DNA from: Microbacterium hydrocarbonoxydans
GTDB lineage: Bacteria; Actinomycetota; Actinomycetes; Actinomycetales; Microbacteriaceae
Direction: 5' to 3'
NCBI RefSeq assembly: GCF_904831005.1
Contig: NZ_LR882982.1
Span: 124,001-188,000, forward strand
Length of the DNA: 64,000 bases
The position numbers and the translations under genes are program-made. The notes beneath the pieces are model-generated. The model saw only the letters and a list, made by a program, of their open reading frames with translations. It made no database searches and had not been told where the DNA came from. Shown in pieces: positions 8,474-15,324 of the stretch; the stretch's first letter is position 1, and every line of letters starts with the position of its first letter.

Positions 8474-8594
8474 GACGTCCTTTCCGACAGACATCCATCT
8501 TCGCATCCGAAAGGAGTGCCTGGTGGCATTGGGTTTTGCTAGTCTGACTCGTTACCTGTCTTTCGAGTAGCATGGACATGTCAGGGGGTGACGA

Positions 8595-9050
8595 ATGGCT
8601 GGCATAACGCACGGGGATACCCGAACGATCACGTCGGAACTCGTCATGAGGGTCGATGAGCTCCGCAGAGCCGAAGCGCAGTTCGCGCGACGGCTCTCTG
8701 CCGTGCGCGCCCCCAATGACACCGACCGCGAAGCCATGCGCTTCATCGTCGAGGCGCCTGTCGACGCCCCGGCGACCCCGGGCGGCCTCGCCGCGCACCT
8801 GAGCGTGAGCACGGCCGCGGTCACGAGCATCCTGCGTCGTCTGCAGGATCGTGGTCAGGTGGTCGTCGCGCCGCATCCCTCCGACGCGAGATCGAAAGTG
8901 CTTCGCCCCTCTCTCCGCGACCTCAACTCGCCGGTGGACGACCTCACACAGCGCATCGAATCGATCGCCAGCGAGTTCACTCCGGAGCAGACCGACGTGG
9001 TGGCGCGGTTCCTGCGGCGTCTCGCCGAGGAGATCAGCGACCTTCCGTGA
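8595..9050 (+). CDS. Second MarR-like transcriptional regulator
   Basis: 151 residues. The core ATPGGLAAHLSVSTAAVTSILRRLQDRGQVV is a MarR-type recognition helix region, followed by the wing APHPSDARSKVL. A long N-terminal helix and C-terminal helices (FTPEQTDVVARFLRRLAEEI) match MarR dimerisation helices. It is divergent from the small protein and MarR gene at 8473; the 121-base gap between them holds the AT-richer stretch TTTTGCTAGTCTGACTCGTTACC (in part), a plausible shared promoter/operator zone. Target and ligand unknown. Confidence 0.82.
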   Translation: MAGITHGDTRTITSELVMRVDELRRAEAQFARRLSAVRAPNDTDREAMRFIVEAPVDAPATPGGLAAHLSVSTAAVTSILRRLQDRGQVVVAPHPSDARSKVLRPSLRDLNSPVDDLTQRIESIASEFTPEQTDVVARFLRRLAEEISDLP

Positions 9051-9091
9051 CGCCGCGTGACGGTGTCGGTTAATCGGCCTTTGCTATTTAG

Positions 9092-9114
9092 CTAGGTAAC
9101 CTAGTAATCTTTCT
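9092..9114 (+). promoter_or_regulatory. Candidate MarR-type operator, CTAGGT-A-ACCTAG
   Basis: CTAGGTAACCTAG (9092-9104) is an inverted repeat around a central A and is followed by TAATCTTTCT. It matches the layout of the site at 5185. It lies in an AT-rich island upstream of the DUF7882 gene, where promoter elements are expected. Confidence 0.55.
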
Positions 9115-9169
9115 CTTAGCCATTCGCCAGCGGTCTTCGCGGCCGAATCGTCTGCGACGAGGAGGAATC

Positions 9170-9502
9170 ATGGGTTACCTGACGTACGGAAACACCAGCA
9201 CACCGATCGAATTGGACGACGCACTGATGGCGCATCTGCGCACGGTGATCGTGACCAAGCTCCGCCGTAACGAGTCCTTTCCCCTGACGATCGAGGCATC
9301 TTCCGGTGTCGCTGAGACGCTGTGGATCCATGCATCGATCCCGCTGCGGTTCGTGATGGAAGACGACGATCAGGAGCTCGATCGCCCACTGCTGGTGTCG
9401 CTGATGAACGCGGCGAACTCGGCGCGCGGACTCGATCTCACCACTGAGGAATTCTCATCTGCGTTCCGGGTCACGCGCGACCTGCACGCACTGAGCGCAT
9501 GA
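9170..9502 (+). CDS. DUF7882-family protein
   Basis: 110 residues. The start MGYLTYGNTSTPIELDD, then ALMAHLRTVIVTKLRRNESF and FPLTIEAS, is the pattern of short Microbacteriaceae proteins now grouped as DUF7882 and formerly mislabelled as ATP-dependent DNA ligase. No ligase motif (KxDG) is present. GAGGAGG lies about 7 bases before the ATG. The function is unknown. It forms a pair with the next gene, three bases away, and sits behind a CTAG-type palindrome. Confidence 0.8.
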   Translation: MGYLTYGNTSTPIELDDALMAHLRTVIVTKLRRNESFPLTIEASSGVAETLWIHASIPLRFVMEDDDQELDRPLLVSLMNAANSARGLDLTTEEFSSAFRVTRDLHALSA

Positions 9503-9505
9503 GCC

Positions 9506-9799
9506 ATGTCGACACGCATACGCAAGGCCGCGAAGGCGGCGAAGAAGCCGACGGCTAAGCGTGGAACGGCGGCTGTCGCGCCGCGCGGTCTGTGGGTCGA
9601 GGTCGATCCCGGATTCCACGTCGGCAACGACCGTCGCCAGTTCCTCGGATCCATCACGAGAGAGGGCGAGGGGTTCAGCGCCTTCGGCCCGAGCTCCGAG
9701 TTCGTCGGCAGGTTCGATGAGCTCGACGAGGCCAAGGAGGCCGTGATCATGGCCGCCGGGGCGAGTGCGCCGACGGTGGCCCCGGAGTCACTGGTCTGA
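9506..9799 (+). CDS. Small basic-N-terminus protein, function unknown
   Basis: 97 residues, beginning three bases after the DUF7882 stop, so co-transcribed. The first 25 residues are Lys/Ala-rich (RKAAKAAKKPTAKRGT), histone-tail-like. The rest forms a short alternating region GLWVEVDPGFHVGNDRRQFLG with FDELDEAKEAVIMAAG at the end. The layout hints at nucleic-acid or surface binding, but I recognise no family. Confidence 0.65.
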   Translation: MSTRIRKAAKAAKKPTAKRGTAAVAPRGLWVEVDPGFHVGNDRRQFLGSITREGEGFSAFGPSSEFVGRFDELDEAKEAVIMAAGASAPTVAPESLV

Positions 9800-9882
9800 C
9801 GAGACGCGTGCGGGGCGCGAACGGCCCCGTGGTGCCCGCTTGGGGCAGATGCCGGCCGAGATCGGTGCACCCGGGAATGCAT

Positions 9883-9894
9883 GTACGATCGTAC
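9883..9894 (+). promoter_or_regulatory. Palindrome abutting the MFS start codon
   Basis: GTACGATCGTAC is a perfect 12-base palindrome ending three bases before ATG 9897. With flanking GCAT...GCATG it extends imperfectly. Position and symmetry suggest a repressor operator, possibly on a leaderless transcript; the regulator is not identified. Confidence 0.45.
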
Positions 9895-9896
9895 GC

Positions 9897-11120
9897 ATGA
9901 CTTCCGCCGAATCGATTCGACGAACCGCTCCGGACCGAGCTGCACGCCGTGCGCGCATCGCCGTCTCGGCGCTGTTCCTCACGAACGGCGCGCTGTTCGC
10001 CAACATCCTTCCGCGCTATCCCGAGATCAAGTCGACGCTCGGGCTCGACAATGTCGGCTACGGGTTCGCCATCGCGGCCTTCCCGGCCGGCGCGATCGCC
10101 GCAGGCCTTCTGGCGGCGATGCTCATCCGCCGGTTCGGGTCCGCGAAGATCGCGGTGATCGGCACCGTCGCCACGGGGCTCGGTCTGCTCGCGGCAGCGC
10201 TCGCGCCCTCCGGCATCCTGTTCGCGCTCGCGCTGCTGCTCGGGGGCGCATTCGATGCCATCACCGATGTGGCTCAGAACGCGCATGGCCTGAGGGTGCA
10301 GCGCCGATTCGGTCGATCGATCATCAACTCGTTCCACGCGATCTGGTCGATCGGCGCCGTGCTGGGCGGAGGCATGGCGGCAGTGGCGATCGCCCTGCGA
10401 CTGCCGCTCGGCGTGCACCTCGGAATCTCGACCGCCGTGTTCGCGACCGTCGCGATCACGGCGCTCGGGTTCTGCCTGCCCGGACGCGATGAAGAGGCGG
10501 ATGCCGAGGCGACGGCAGACTCTGCCGAGGTGCAGGCGGCCGTGCGTCGGGGCATCACCCCGCGTGTGGTCTTCGCCGTGATCGCGCTCACGCTCATCGC
10601 GATGGCGGGAGCGGTCGCCGAAGACGCAGGCAATTCGTGGGCGACGCTGTATCTGTCGGAGTCGCTGGGTGCTGCCGCCGCGGTCGCGCCTCTGGGCTTC
10701 ATCGCGCTGGTCGGAGCGCAGTTCGTCGGACGCATGCTCGGCGACGGCATGACCGACCGATTCGGTCAGCGCGCGGTCGCCCGGGTCGGTGGCCTCATCG
10801 CGACGGTCGGCATGACGCTCGCGCTGATCTTCCCGAGCGTGCCGGGGACGATCGCCGGGTTCGCGGCCGTGGGGTTCGGCATCGCGACGCTCATTCCCGC
10901 AGCGATGCATGCGGCGGATGAGCTGCCGGGCCTGCGTGCGGGCGTCGGCCTGACGATCGTGTCATGGCTGCTGCGCCTCGGATTCCTGCTCTCGCCGCCG
11001 TTCGTCGGGTTCATCGCCGAGAACGAGAGCCTGCGCGCCGGGCTGATCGTGGCGCCCGCCGCAGCATTCGTCGCCGTGCTGCTCGCCGGAGTGCTCGACG
11101 GGCGCAAGCCTCGCGACTAG
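9897..11120 (+). CDS. MFS transporter, likely exporter
   Basis: About 407 residues with twelve predicted membrane segments. Visible marks are the first helix region RIAVSALFLTNGALFANILPRYPEIKS, the loop RRFGSAKIAVIG and FDAITDVAQNAHGLRVQRR, typical of small-molecule efflux-type MFS proteins related to YbjJ-like members. GRMLGDGMTDRFGQR is the second-half loop repeat. ATG 9897 was chosen because the longer frame reads through the palindrome and has no ribosome site. No substrate can be assigned. Confidence 0.85.
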   Translation: MTSAESIRRTAPDRAARRARIAVSALFLTNGALFANILPRYPEIKSTLGLDNVGYGFAIAAFPAGAIAAGLLAAMLIRRFGSAKIAVIGTVATGLGLLAAALAPSGILFALALLLGGAFDAITDVAQNAHGLRVQRRFGRSIINSFHAIWSIGAVLGGGMAAVAIALRLPLGVHLGISTAVFATVAITALGFCLPGRDEEADAEATADSAEVQAAVRRGITPRVVFAVIALTLIAMAGAVAEDAGNSWATLYLSESLGAAAAVAPLGFIALVGAQFVGRMLGDGMTDRFGQRAVARVGGLIATVGMTLALIFPSVPGTIAGFAAVGFGIATLIPAAMHAADELPGLRAGVGLTIVSWLLRLGFLLSPPFVGFIAENESLRAGLIVAPAAAFVAVLLAGVLDGRKPRD

Positions 11121-11185
11121 CGCGCGCGGTCGCGCTCGCGTCGCTCCCGCGTCGCGTGTCGTGCTCGCGGTTGCAAAAGCATCCG

Positions 11186-11234
11186 GTCGCACTTCGTGCC
11201 GCTTTTGTCGGTTGCGAGCGGCACGAAGTGCGAC
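11186..11234. repeat. Intergenic inverted repeat, family C copy 1, at a convergent junction
   Basis: GTCGCACTTCGTGCCGC (11186-11202) and GCGGCACGAAGTGCGAC (11218-11234) are perfect 17-base reverse complements with a 15-base loop containing TTTTGTCGG. A close relative occurs at 61600-61648. The gap between the convergent MFS and SDR genes otherwise shows nothing recognisable. Confidence 0.85.
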
Positions 11235-11297
11235 GGGAACAGGGGTAGTGACGGGCGCGGGCTCGCGGGCGGTCGCGAGATTGCGCGGCGTCGAACC

Positions 11298-12050
11298 TCA
11301 GGGGGCGGTGTAGCCGCCGTCGACGAGGTGGTAGCTGCCGGTGATGAAGCTCGCGGCGTCGCTGGCGAGGAACGCGATGAGGTTCGCGACCTCATCGGGC
11401 TGGCCGAGGCGACCGATCGGGTGCTTGCTCACGAGGAACGCCTTGGCCTCTTCGCCCATCGTAGCGAGCAGCGGGGTGTCGATGAAGCCGGGGCCGACCG
11501 AGTTCACGCGCACGCCCTGAGCGGAGTACTCGAGGGCAGCCGACTTGGTCATGCCGACCACAGCGTGCTTCGCGGCGACGTAGGCGGGGGAGTTGGCGAA
11601 GCCGACGCTGCCGAGGATCGACGCGATGTTGACGACCGAGCCGCCGCCGTTCGCGAGGATCGAGGGGATCTGTGCCTTCATGTTGCGGAACACGGCGTTG
11701 AGGTTGATCGAGATGACCTTGTCCCACGCGGCGTCGTCGTACTCGGCGGTGGGGGCGGATGCTCCGCCGATGCCGGCGTTGTTGACGCCGATGCGCAGCG
11801 GGGCCAGAGTGTTCGCGAGTTCGACCGAGCTGGCGATCCAGTCGACATCGGTCGCATCGCCGACGGATGCCTCGGCGATGCCGCCGGCAGTGCGGATCTC
11901 CTCGACGACCGCGTTCGCGTTGTCCGCGTTCAGGTCGTTGACGACGACGGATGCGCCGTTCTGGGCGAGCAGCAGAGCGGTCGAACGTCCGATGCCGCTG
12001 CCTGCTCCCGTCACGATCGCCGAGCGGTTCGAGACGTCGTACTGAGCCAC
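11298..12050 (-). CDS. SDR-family NAD(P)-dependent oxidoreductase
   Basis: 250 residues, classical SDR length. TGAGSGIG is the cofactor-binding loop (residues 15-22), NNAGIG follows strand 4, and the catalytic set is Ser in NIASILGS, then Tyr and Lys in YVAAKHA. GPGFIDTPL and the terminal GSYHLVDGGYTAP are also standard. An Asp after strand 2 (VVVNDLNAD) favours NAD. The substrate is an unknown alcohol or ketone. It is followed upstream by the zinc alcohol dehydrogenase on the same strand, but a terminator hairpin separates them. Confidence 0.9.
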   Translation of the reverse strand: MAQYDVSNRSAIVTGAGSGIGRSTALLLAQNGASVVVNDLNADNANAVVEEIRTAGGIAEASVGDATDVDWIASSVELANTLAPLRIGVNNAGIGGASAPTAEYDDAAWDKVISINLNAVFRNMKAQIPSILANGGGSVVNIASILGSVGFANSPAYVAAKHAVVGMTKSAALEYSAQGVRVNSVGPGFIDTPLLATMGEEAKAFLVSKHPIGRLGQPDEVANLIAFLASDAASFITGSYHLVDGGYTAP

Positions 12051-12095
12051 GAGTGGCTCCTCTCCCGGACGGTCGCGGTGCCGGGAGATCTTCTC

Positions 12096-12108
12096 GGACG
12101 GTCCGTCC
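12096..12108 (-). promoter_or_regulatory. Palindrome upstream of the SDR gene
   Basis: GGACGGTCCGTCC is a 13-base inverted repeat about 45 bases upstream of the SDR start, in the right place for a TetR-type operator. No tetR gene is next to it, so the regulator is unknown. Confidence 0.4.
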
Positions 12109-12207
12109 TAGGTTCAAGCCTACGCCCGTCAGAGTCGGATGGATGCGCGTGAATGGAAATCGGTGGACAGTCGTGCGGTCCTGCGGCCGTTCAGGCCGAA
12201 GGCCGCA

Positions 12208-12239
12208 GCGGCCGCCCCGGCTGAGCCCGGGGCGGCCGC
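12208..12239 (-). terminator. GC-rich hairpin after the alcohol dehydrogenase gene
   Basis: GCGGCCGCCCCGG / CCGGGGCGGCCGC forms a perfect 13-base stem with a six-base loop, directly downstream of the alcohol dehydrogenase stop. No T-run is present. Confidence 0.65.
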
Positions 12240-12257
12240 GATCGGCCGATTCAGGCC

Positions 12258-13304
12258 TTAGGGGACGATCACCGCACGGCCGCGGATGCTGTTCGAGGCG
12301 AGATCCTCGTAGGCCTTGGGGCCGTCGTCGAGCGAATATGTCTCGGTCTGCACGTGGATCTTGCCCGCGCGCGCGAGCTCGAGCACCTCGATCAGCTCAG
12401 AGCGCGAACCCCAGTAGGGGATGCGCACGGCGGCGTCGTAGGCGATCGTGCCGAATCCGAGCGACATGGTCCCTCCGCCGATGCCGACGATCGTGACGTC
12501 GGCATCGAGCGCCGCGACGCTCTGGGCCAGGGCCATGGTCGGGTTCGCGCCCACGAAGTCGAACACGGCATTGGCGCCGAGGCCGCCCGTGATCTCGCGG
12601 ATCTTGTCGGCGGCGGACGCATCGCTGATCAGCACATGGTCAGCGCCGACTTCGGTGGCGAGCTCGAGCTTGGTGTCGTTCACGTCGAGAGCGATCACCG
12701 TGGCGCCCGAGATCGCCTTCAGGATCTGAATGCCGACGTGGCCGAGTCCGCCCGTGCCGATGACCACCGCGAAGGTGCCGGCACCGAGCTTCGGGAGGGA
12801 GCGCTTGATCGCGTGATACGGAGTGAGGCCCGCATCGGTCAGCGACACGTTCTGCACGGGGTCGAGGTCGCCCAGCGGCACGAGGTGGCGGGCGTCATCG
12901 ACGATCATGTACTCGGCCATCGAACCCTGGCTGCCGAGACCGGGAGGGCGGATGCCTTCTGCAGCGGCGTTCGTGCAGTAGTTCTCCATGCCCTGCGAGC
13001 AGTTGTGGCAGCGGCCGCAGCCCCAGGGTCCGTAGACCGCCACGGCGTCGCCGACCTTGAGCGTCGAGTCGACGCCCTCGCCGATCTCGTGCACGATGCC
13101 TGCGCCCTCATGGCCCAGCGTCAGCGGCAGCGGATAACTCTGCTCGAGGTAGTCCTTCTCGGGGAGACCCATGACGTAGTCATCGGAGTGGCAGACGCCG
13201 CCCGCAGTGATCTTGAGCAGGACCTGACCCGGCCCCGGCTTCGGGACGGGGATGTCGACGACGACGGGAGGCTTGCCGATCTCGACGTAACGAAGAGCTT
13301 TCAT
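12258..13304 (-). CDS. Zinc-dependent NAD(P) alcohol dehydrogenase (MDR family)
   Basis: 348 residues. The catalytic-zinc site is visible as GVCHSDD and GHEGAGIVHEIGEGV, and the structural zinc loop as CGRCHNCSQGMENYC. The Rossmann motif GTGGLGHVGIQIL precedes strand 2, which ends in ALDVND, indicating NAD preference. The protein oxidises primary or secondary alcohols or reduces aldehydes; the physiological substrate is not evident. Upstream bases 13305-13433 hold its promoter region with an AT-rich TCTTCAATTATCGATC; no operator is recognised. Confidence 0.93.
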   Translation of the reverse strand: MKALRYVEIGKPPVVVDIPVPKPGPGQVLLKITAGGVCHSDDYVMGLPEKDYLEQSYPLPLTLGHEGAGIVHEIGEGVDSTLKVGDAVAVYGPWGCGRCHNCSQGMENYCTNAAAEGIRPPGLGSQGSMAEYMIVDDARHLVPLGDLDPVQNVSLTDAGLTPYHAIKRSLPKLGAGTFAVVIGTGGLGHVGIQILKAISGATVIALDVNDTKLELATEVGADHVLISDASAADKIREITGGLGANAVFDFVGANPTMALAQSVAALDADVTIVGIGGGTMSLGFGTIAYDAAVRIPYWGSRSELIEVLELARAGKIHVQTETYSLDDGPKAYEDLASNSIRGRAVIVP

Positions 13305-13433
13305 GTGAATCTTCTTCCTGGCGCTCGAGCGGTCTGCCGCGCGGTGCGGAGGCGTGGGCGCTCGAAGGCCGTCTCTTCAATTATCGATCCGGGGTGGCGC
13401 CGAGGCGCGAGGGCGCCGACGTCGATGCGCCGC

Positions 13434-14081
13434 CTATTCGCACGAAGGAGAGAGAAGCCAGATGACCAGTCGCCGGATGACCTCGCCGGCCACGGGTGAC
13501 GCGTACGCCTCGGCATCGTGGCCGAGCGAGGAATAGCCGGTTCGGCGCCCGTCGCGCTCCAGGGTCCAACAGGCGGGATGCACCTCGCCGCCGTGAGCGT
13601 GGACGAGACCGACATGAGCATCTGGCGCCACCCGAAGCCAGGAGTAGGCCTCATCGACCGTGCTCCGCTCGGTGAGCTCTCCGAGCGGCGGAGAGGCCGA
13701 CGCGGCGCGGAGATGCAGCGACCCCCGCTCGGGATGCATAGAGACGCCGCGGACCCATCGCCCGCCGAGGGCGACCTCCCATTCGTCGTGCTCAGGGAGC
13801 AGAGTAGCGGCGACGTGCAGAGCCAGCAGCGGTCCGCGATAGCCGTCCAAGACGCTCGCGAGTCGCTCGTCGAGCGGGTGCGGCGCGGGCCCGCCCCCGG
13901 CGTTCACGACCAGCAGATCTGCCGTGCTGATCGCCCGCGACAGCGCGTCGACGGTGTCGACCACCGCTACCTCGTGCCCGGCGTCGGTCAGGATCGTCGA
14001 CACGATCGCGGTCGTCTCGGCGAAAGGATGCCACGGATCGCTGTAGTCGGCGCCTCCCGAGAAGAGAAGGACGCTGCTCAC
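13434..14081 (-). CDS. ThuA-like (class I glutamine amidotransferase-fold) protein
   Basis: 215 residues from GTG 14081, which overlaps the upstream regulator stop by four bases (GTGA), so the two are translationally coupled. The start VSSVLLFSGGADYSDPWHPF and the middle LLVVNAGGG, YRGPLLALHVAATLLPEHDEW, GVSMHPERGSLHL match the ThuA family (trehalose-utilisation type), which has a glutamine-amidotransferase-like fold but lacks the catalytic Cys here (ALHVAA). Family members sit in sugar-utilisation loci; biochemical role uncertain. The longer frame upstream of GTG is an artefact of the antisense of the regulator. Confidence 0.75.
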   Translation of the reverse strand: MSSVLLFSGGADYSDPWHPFAETTAIVSTILTDAGHEVAVVDTVDALSRAISTADLLVVNAGGGPAPHPLDERLASVLDGYRGPLLALHVAATLLPEHDEWEVALGGRWVRGVSMHPERGSLHLRAASASPPLGELTERSTVDEAYSWLRVAPDAHVGLVHAHGGEVHPACWTLERDGRRTGYSSLGHDAEAYASPVAGEVIRRLVIWLLSPSCE

Positions 14082-15142
14082 GACGCCTGGGCGGTAGATG
14101 CGCGCAGCACGAGTCGGGGCTCGACCTGTATCTGAAGCGGTGGCTCGGCGTTCGGCTCGCGGATGAGATCGATGAGCAGTCGCGTCGCGAGGGCACCGAC
14201 CCGTCGGCGGTCTGGGGCGACAGCGGAGATGGGCGGTTCGGCGCGCGCCGAGACGTCGTCGTCGTAGGCGACGATCGAGAGACGATCGGGCACGGACAGT
14301 CCTCGTGCACGCGCGCTCTGCAGAAGCCCGAACAGAGAATTCTCGTCGCCATGGCAGAACAGGGCTGTGGCATCGATGCGCTCCACGGTGTCGAGGACGA
14401 CGTCTGCGCTCCCGCGCTCCCAGCGGGGGCCTGCGCCGAGCTCGGCCGGACCGAGGATCATGCTCTGCTCGTCCATTCCGAGTCGACCGAGTGCATCGCG
14501 CCATCCGCGCCGCACGAACTCCGAGCTCTGCGAGCTGCCTCGACTGACCATGACGAGTCGACGGTGGCCGAGGTCGTGGAGGTGGCTCAAGGCGCTGAGC
14601 GCGCCTCGCTCGTGGGCAGACCGCACCGATGAGATCGACCCCAGCCCGCCCCCCGGCATCTCACGCTCGACGAACACGACGGGAATCTGCAGGCTCTCGG
14701 CCTTCTCGCGGAACGCGGCGGGAGCCTCGCGTTCTGAGACCGTGGGTACCCAGAGGAGGCCGTCGACGCCCTCGCGGACGAGTTCGTCGATCAGTCGGTA
14801 CTCCTCGTCGAGGTCGTACTCCGAGATCACCAGCTTCATGTCGCCGCCCGGCGCCAGCGCGTCGTCGATGCCCTCCACCACGTACCGGTAGTAATACGAG
14901 GTCGGGACGACCACGCCGATCGTGCCGGTGAATGCAGCTCTTGTCTGGAGCGCGGCATGATCGCCGCGAAGCACCGCCCCGCCGCGCACCTTGTCGAGGA
15001 TGCGCTCGGCCACGAGCGCGTCGAGATCGCGGCGGATCGTGACGTGCGAGACCCCGATGTCATCCACCAGCGAGGCGATCCGCACGGCGCCGTCATGTTG
15101 AGCTCGATCGAGGATCAGTGCCCGACGCTCGGCTGCGAGCAT
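14078..15142 (-). CDS. DeoR-type HTH fused to a LacI-type sugar-binding sensor, transcriptional regulator
   Basis: 354 residues. The N-terminal 60 residues are a DeoR-type winged helix: RRALILDRAQHDGAVRIASL, then DIGVSHVTIRRDLDALVAE, and the wing LDKVRGGAVL. From about residue 70 (GTIGVVVPTSYYYRYVVEGID) it continues as a periplasmic-binding-protein-like sensor typical of LacI/GalR proteins, with ALFCHGDENSLFGLL and RLSIVAYDDD. This mixed architecture senses a sugar or oligosaccharide. AAAGGAGGGG precedes ATG 15142. Divergent from the GH9 gene, it is the likely regulator of the glycan locus; candidate operators lie at 15242-15269 and 19325. Confidence 0.85.
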   Translation of the reverse strand: MLAAERRALILDRAQHDGAVRIASLVDDIGVSHVTIRRDLDALVAERILDKVRGGAVLRGDHAALQTRAAFTGTIGVVVPTSYYYRYVVEGIDDALAPGGDMKLVISEYDLDEEYRLIDELVREGVDGLLWVPTVSEREAPAAFREKAESLQIPVVFVEREMPGGGLGSISSVRSAHERGALSALSHLHDLGHRRLVMVSRGSSQSSEFVRRGWRDALGRLGMDEQSMILGPAELGAGPRWERGSADVVLDTVERIDATALFCHGDENSLFGLLQSARARGLSVPDRLSIVAYDDDVSARAEPPISAVAPDRRRVGALATRLLIDLIREPNAEPPLQIQVEPRLVLRASTAQAS

Positions 15143-15229
15143 GTTCCCCTCCTTTGGGCTGAGTTCGTCACCCCATCATAGGGCGGCGAACGGTTTCGAT
15201 CACCGTAGCGCCAAAACGGCGCATCGTTT

Positions 15230-15269
15230 GAGTTTAAGTATACAAACCTTGCCATTTGTTTATGTTTGT
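15230..15269. promoter_or_regulatory. AT-rich divergent promoter region with inverted repeat between regulator and GH9
   Basis: In a very GC-rich window this stretch (GTTTGAGTTTAAGTATACAA and following) is AT-rich. ACAAAC (15242-15247) and GTTTGT (15264-15269) are reverse complements around a 16-base centre. ACAAAC followed by a pyrimidine and T recurs at 19325 before the transporter operon. Assignment to the adjacent regulator is inference. Confidence 0.5.
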
Positions 15270-15324
15270 GCCGATACTGAGGCGCGCCGGCAACGAGGCC
15301 GACGCAATCTTCGAAGGAGAAGTC

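Noticed and set aside
9170..9502. ATP-dependent DNA ligase fragment
   Set aside because: Similar short proteins were once labelled so, but there is no KxDG or other ligase motif and the length is only 110 residues.
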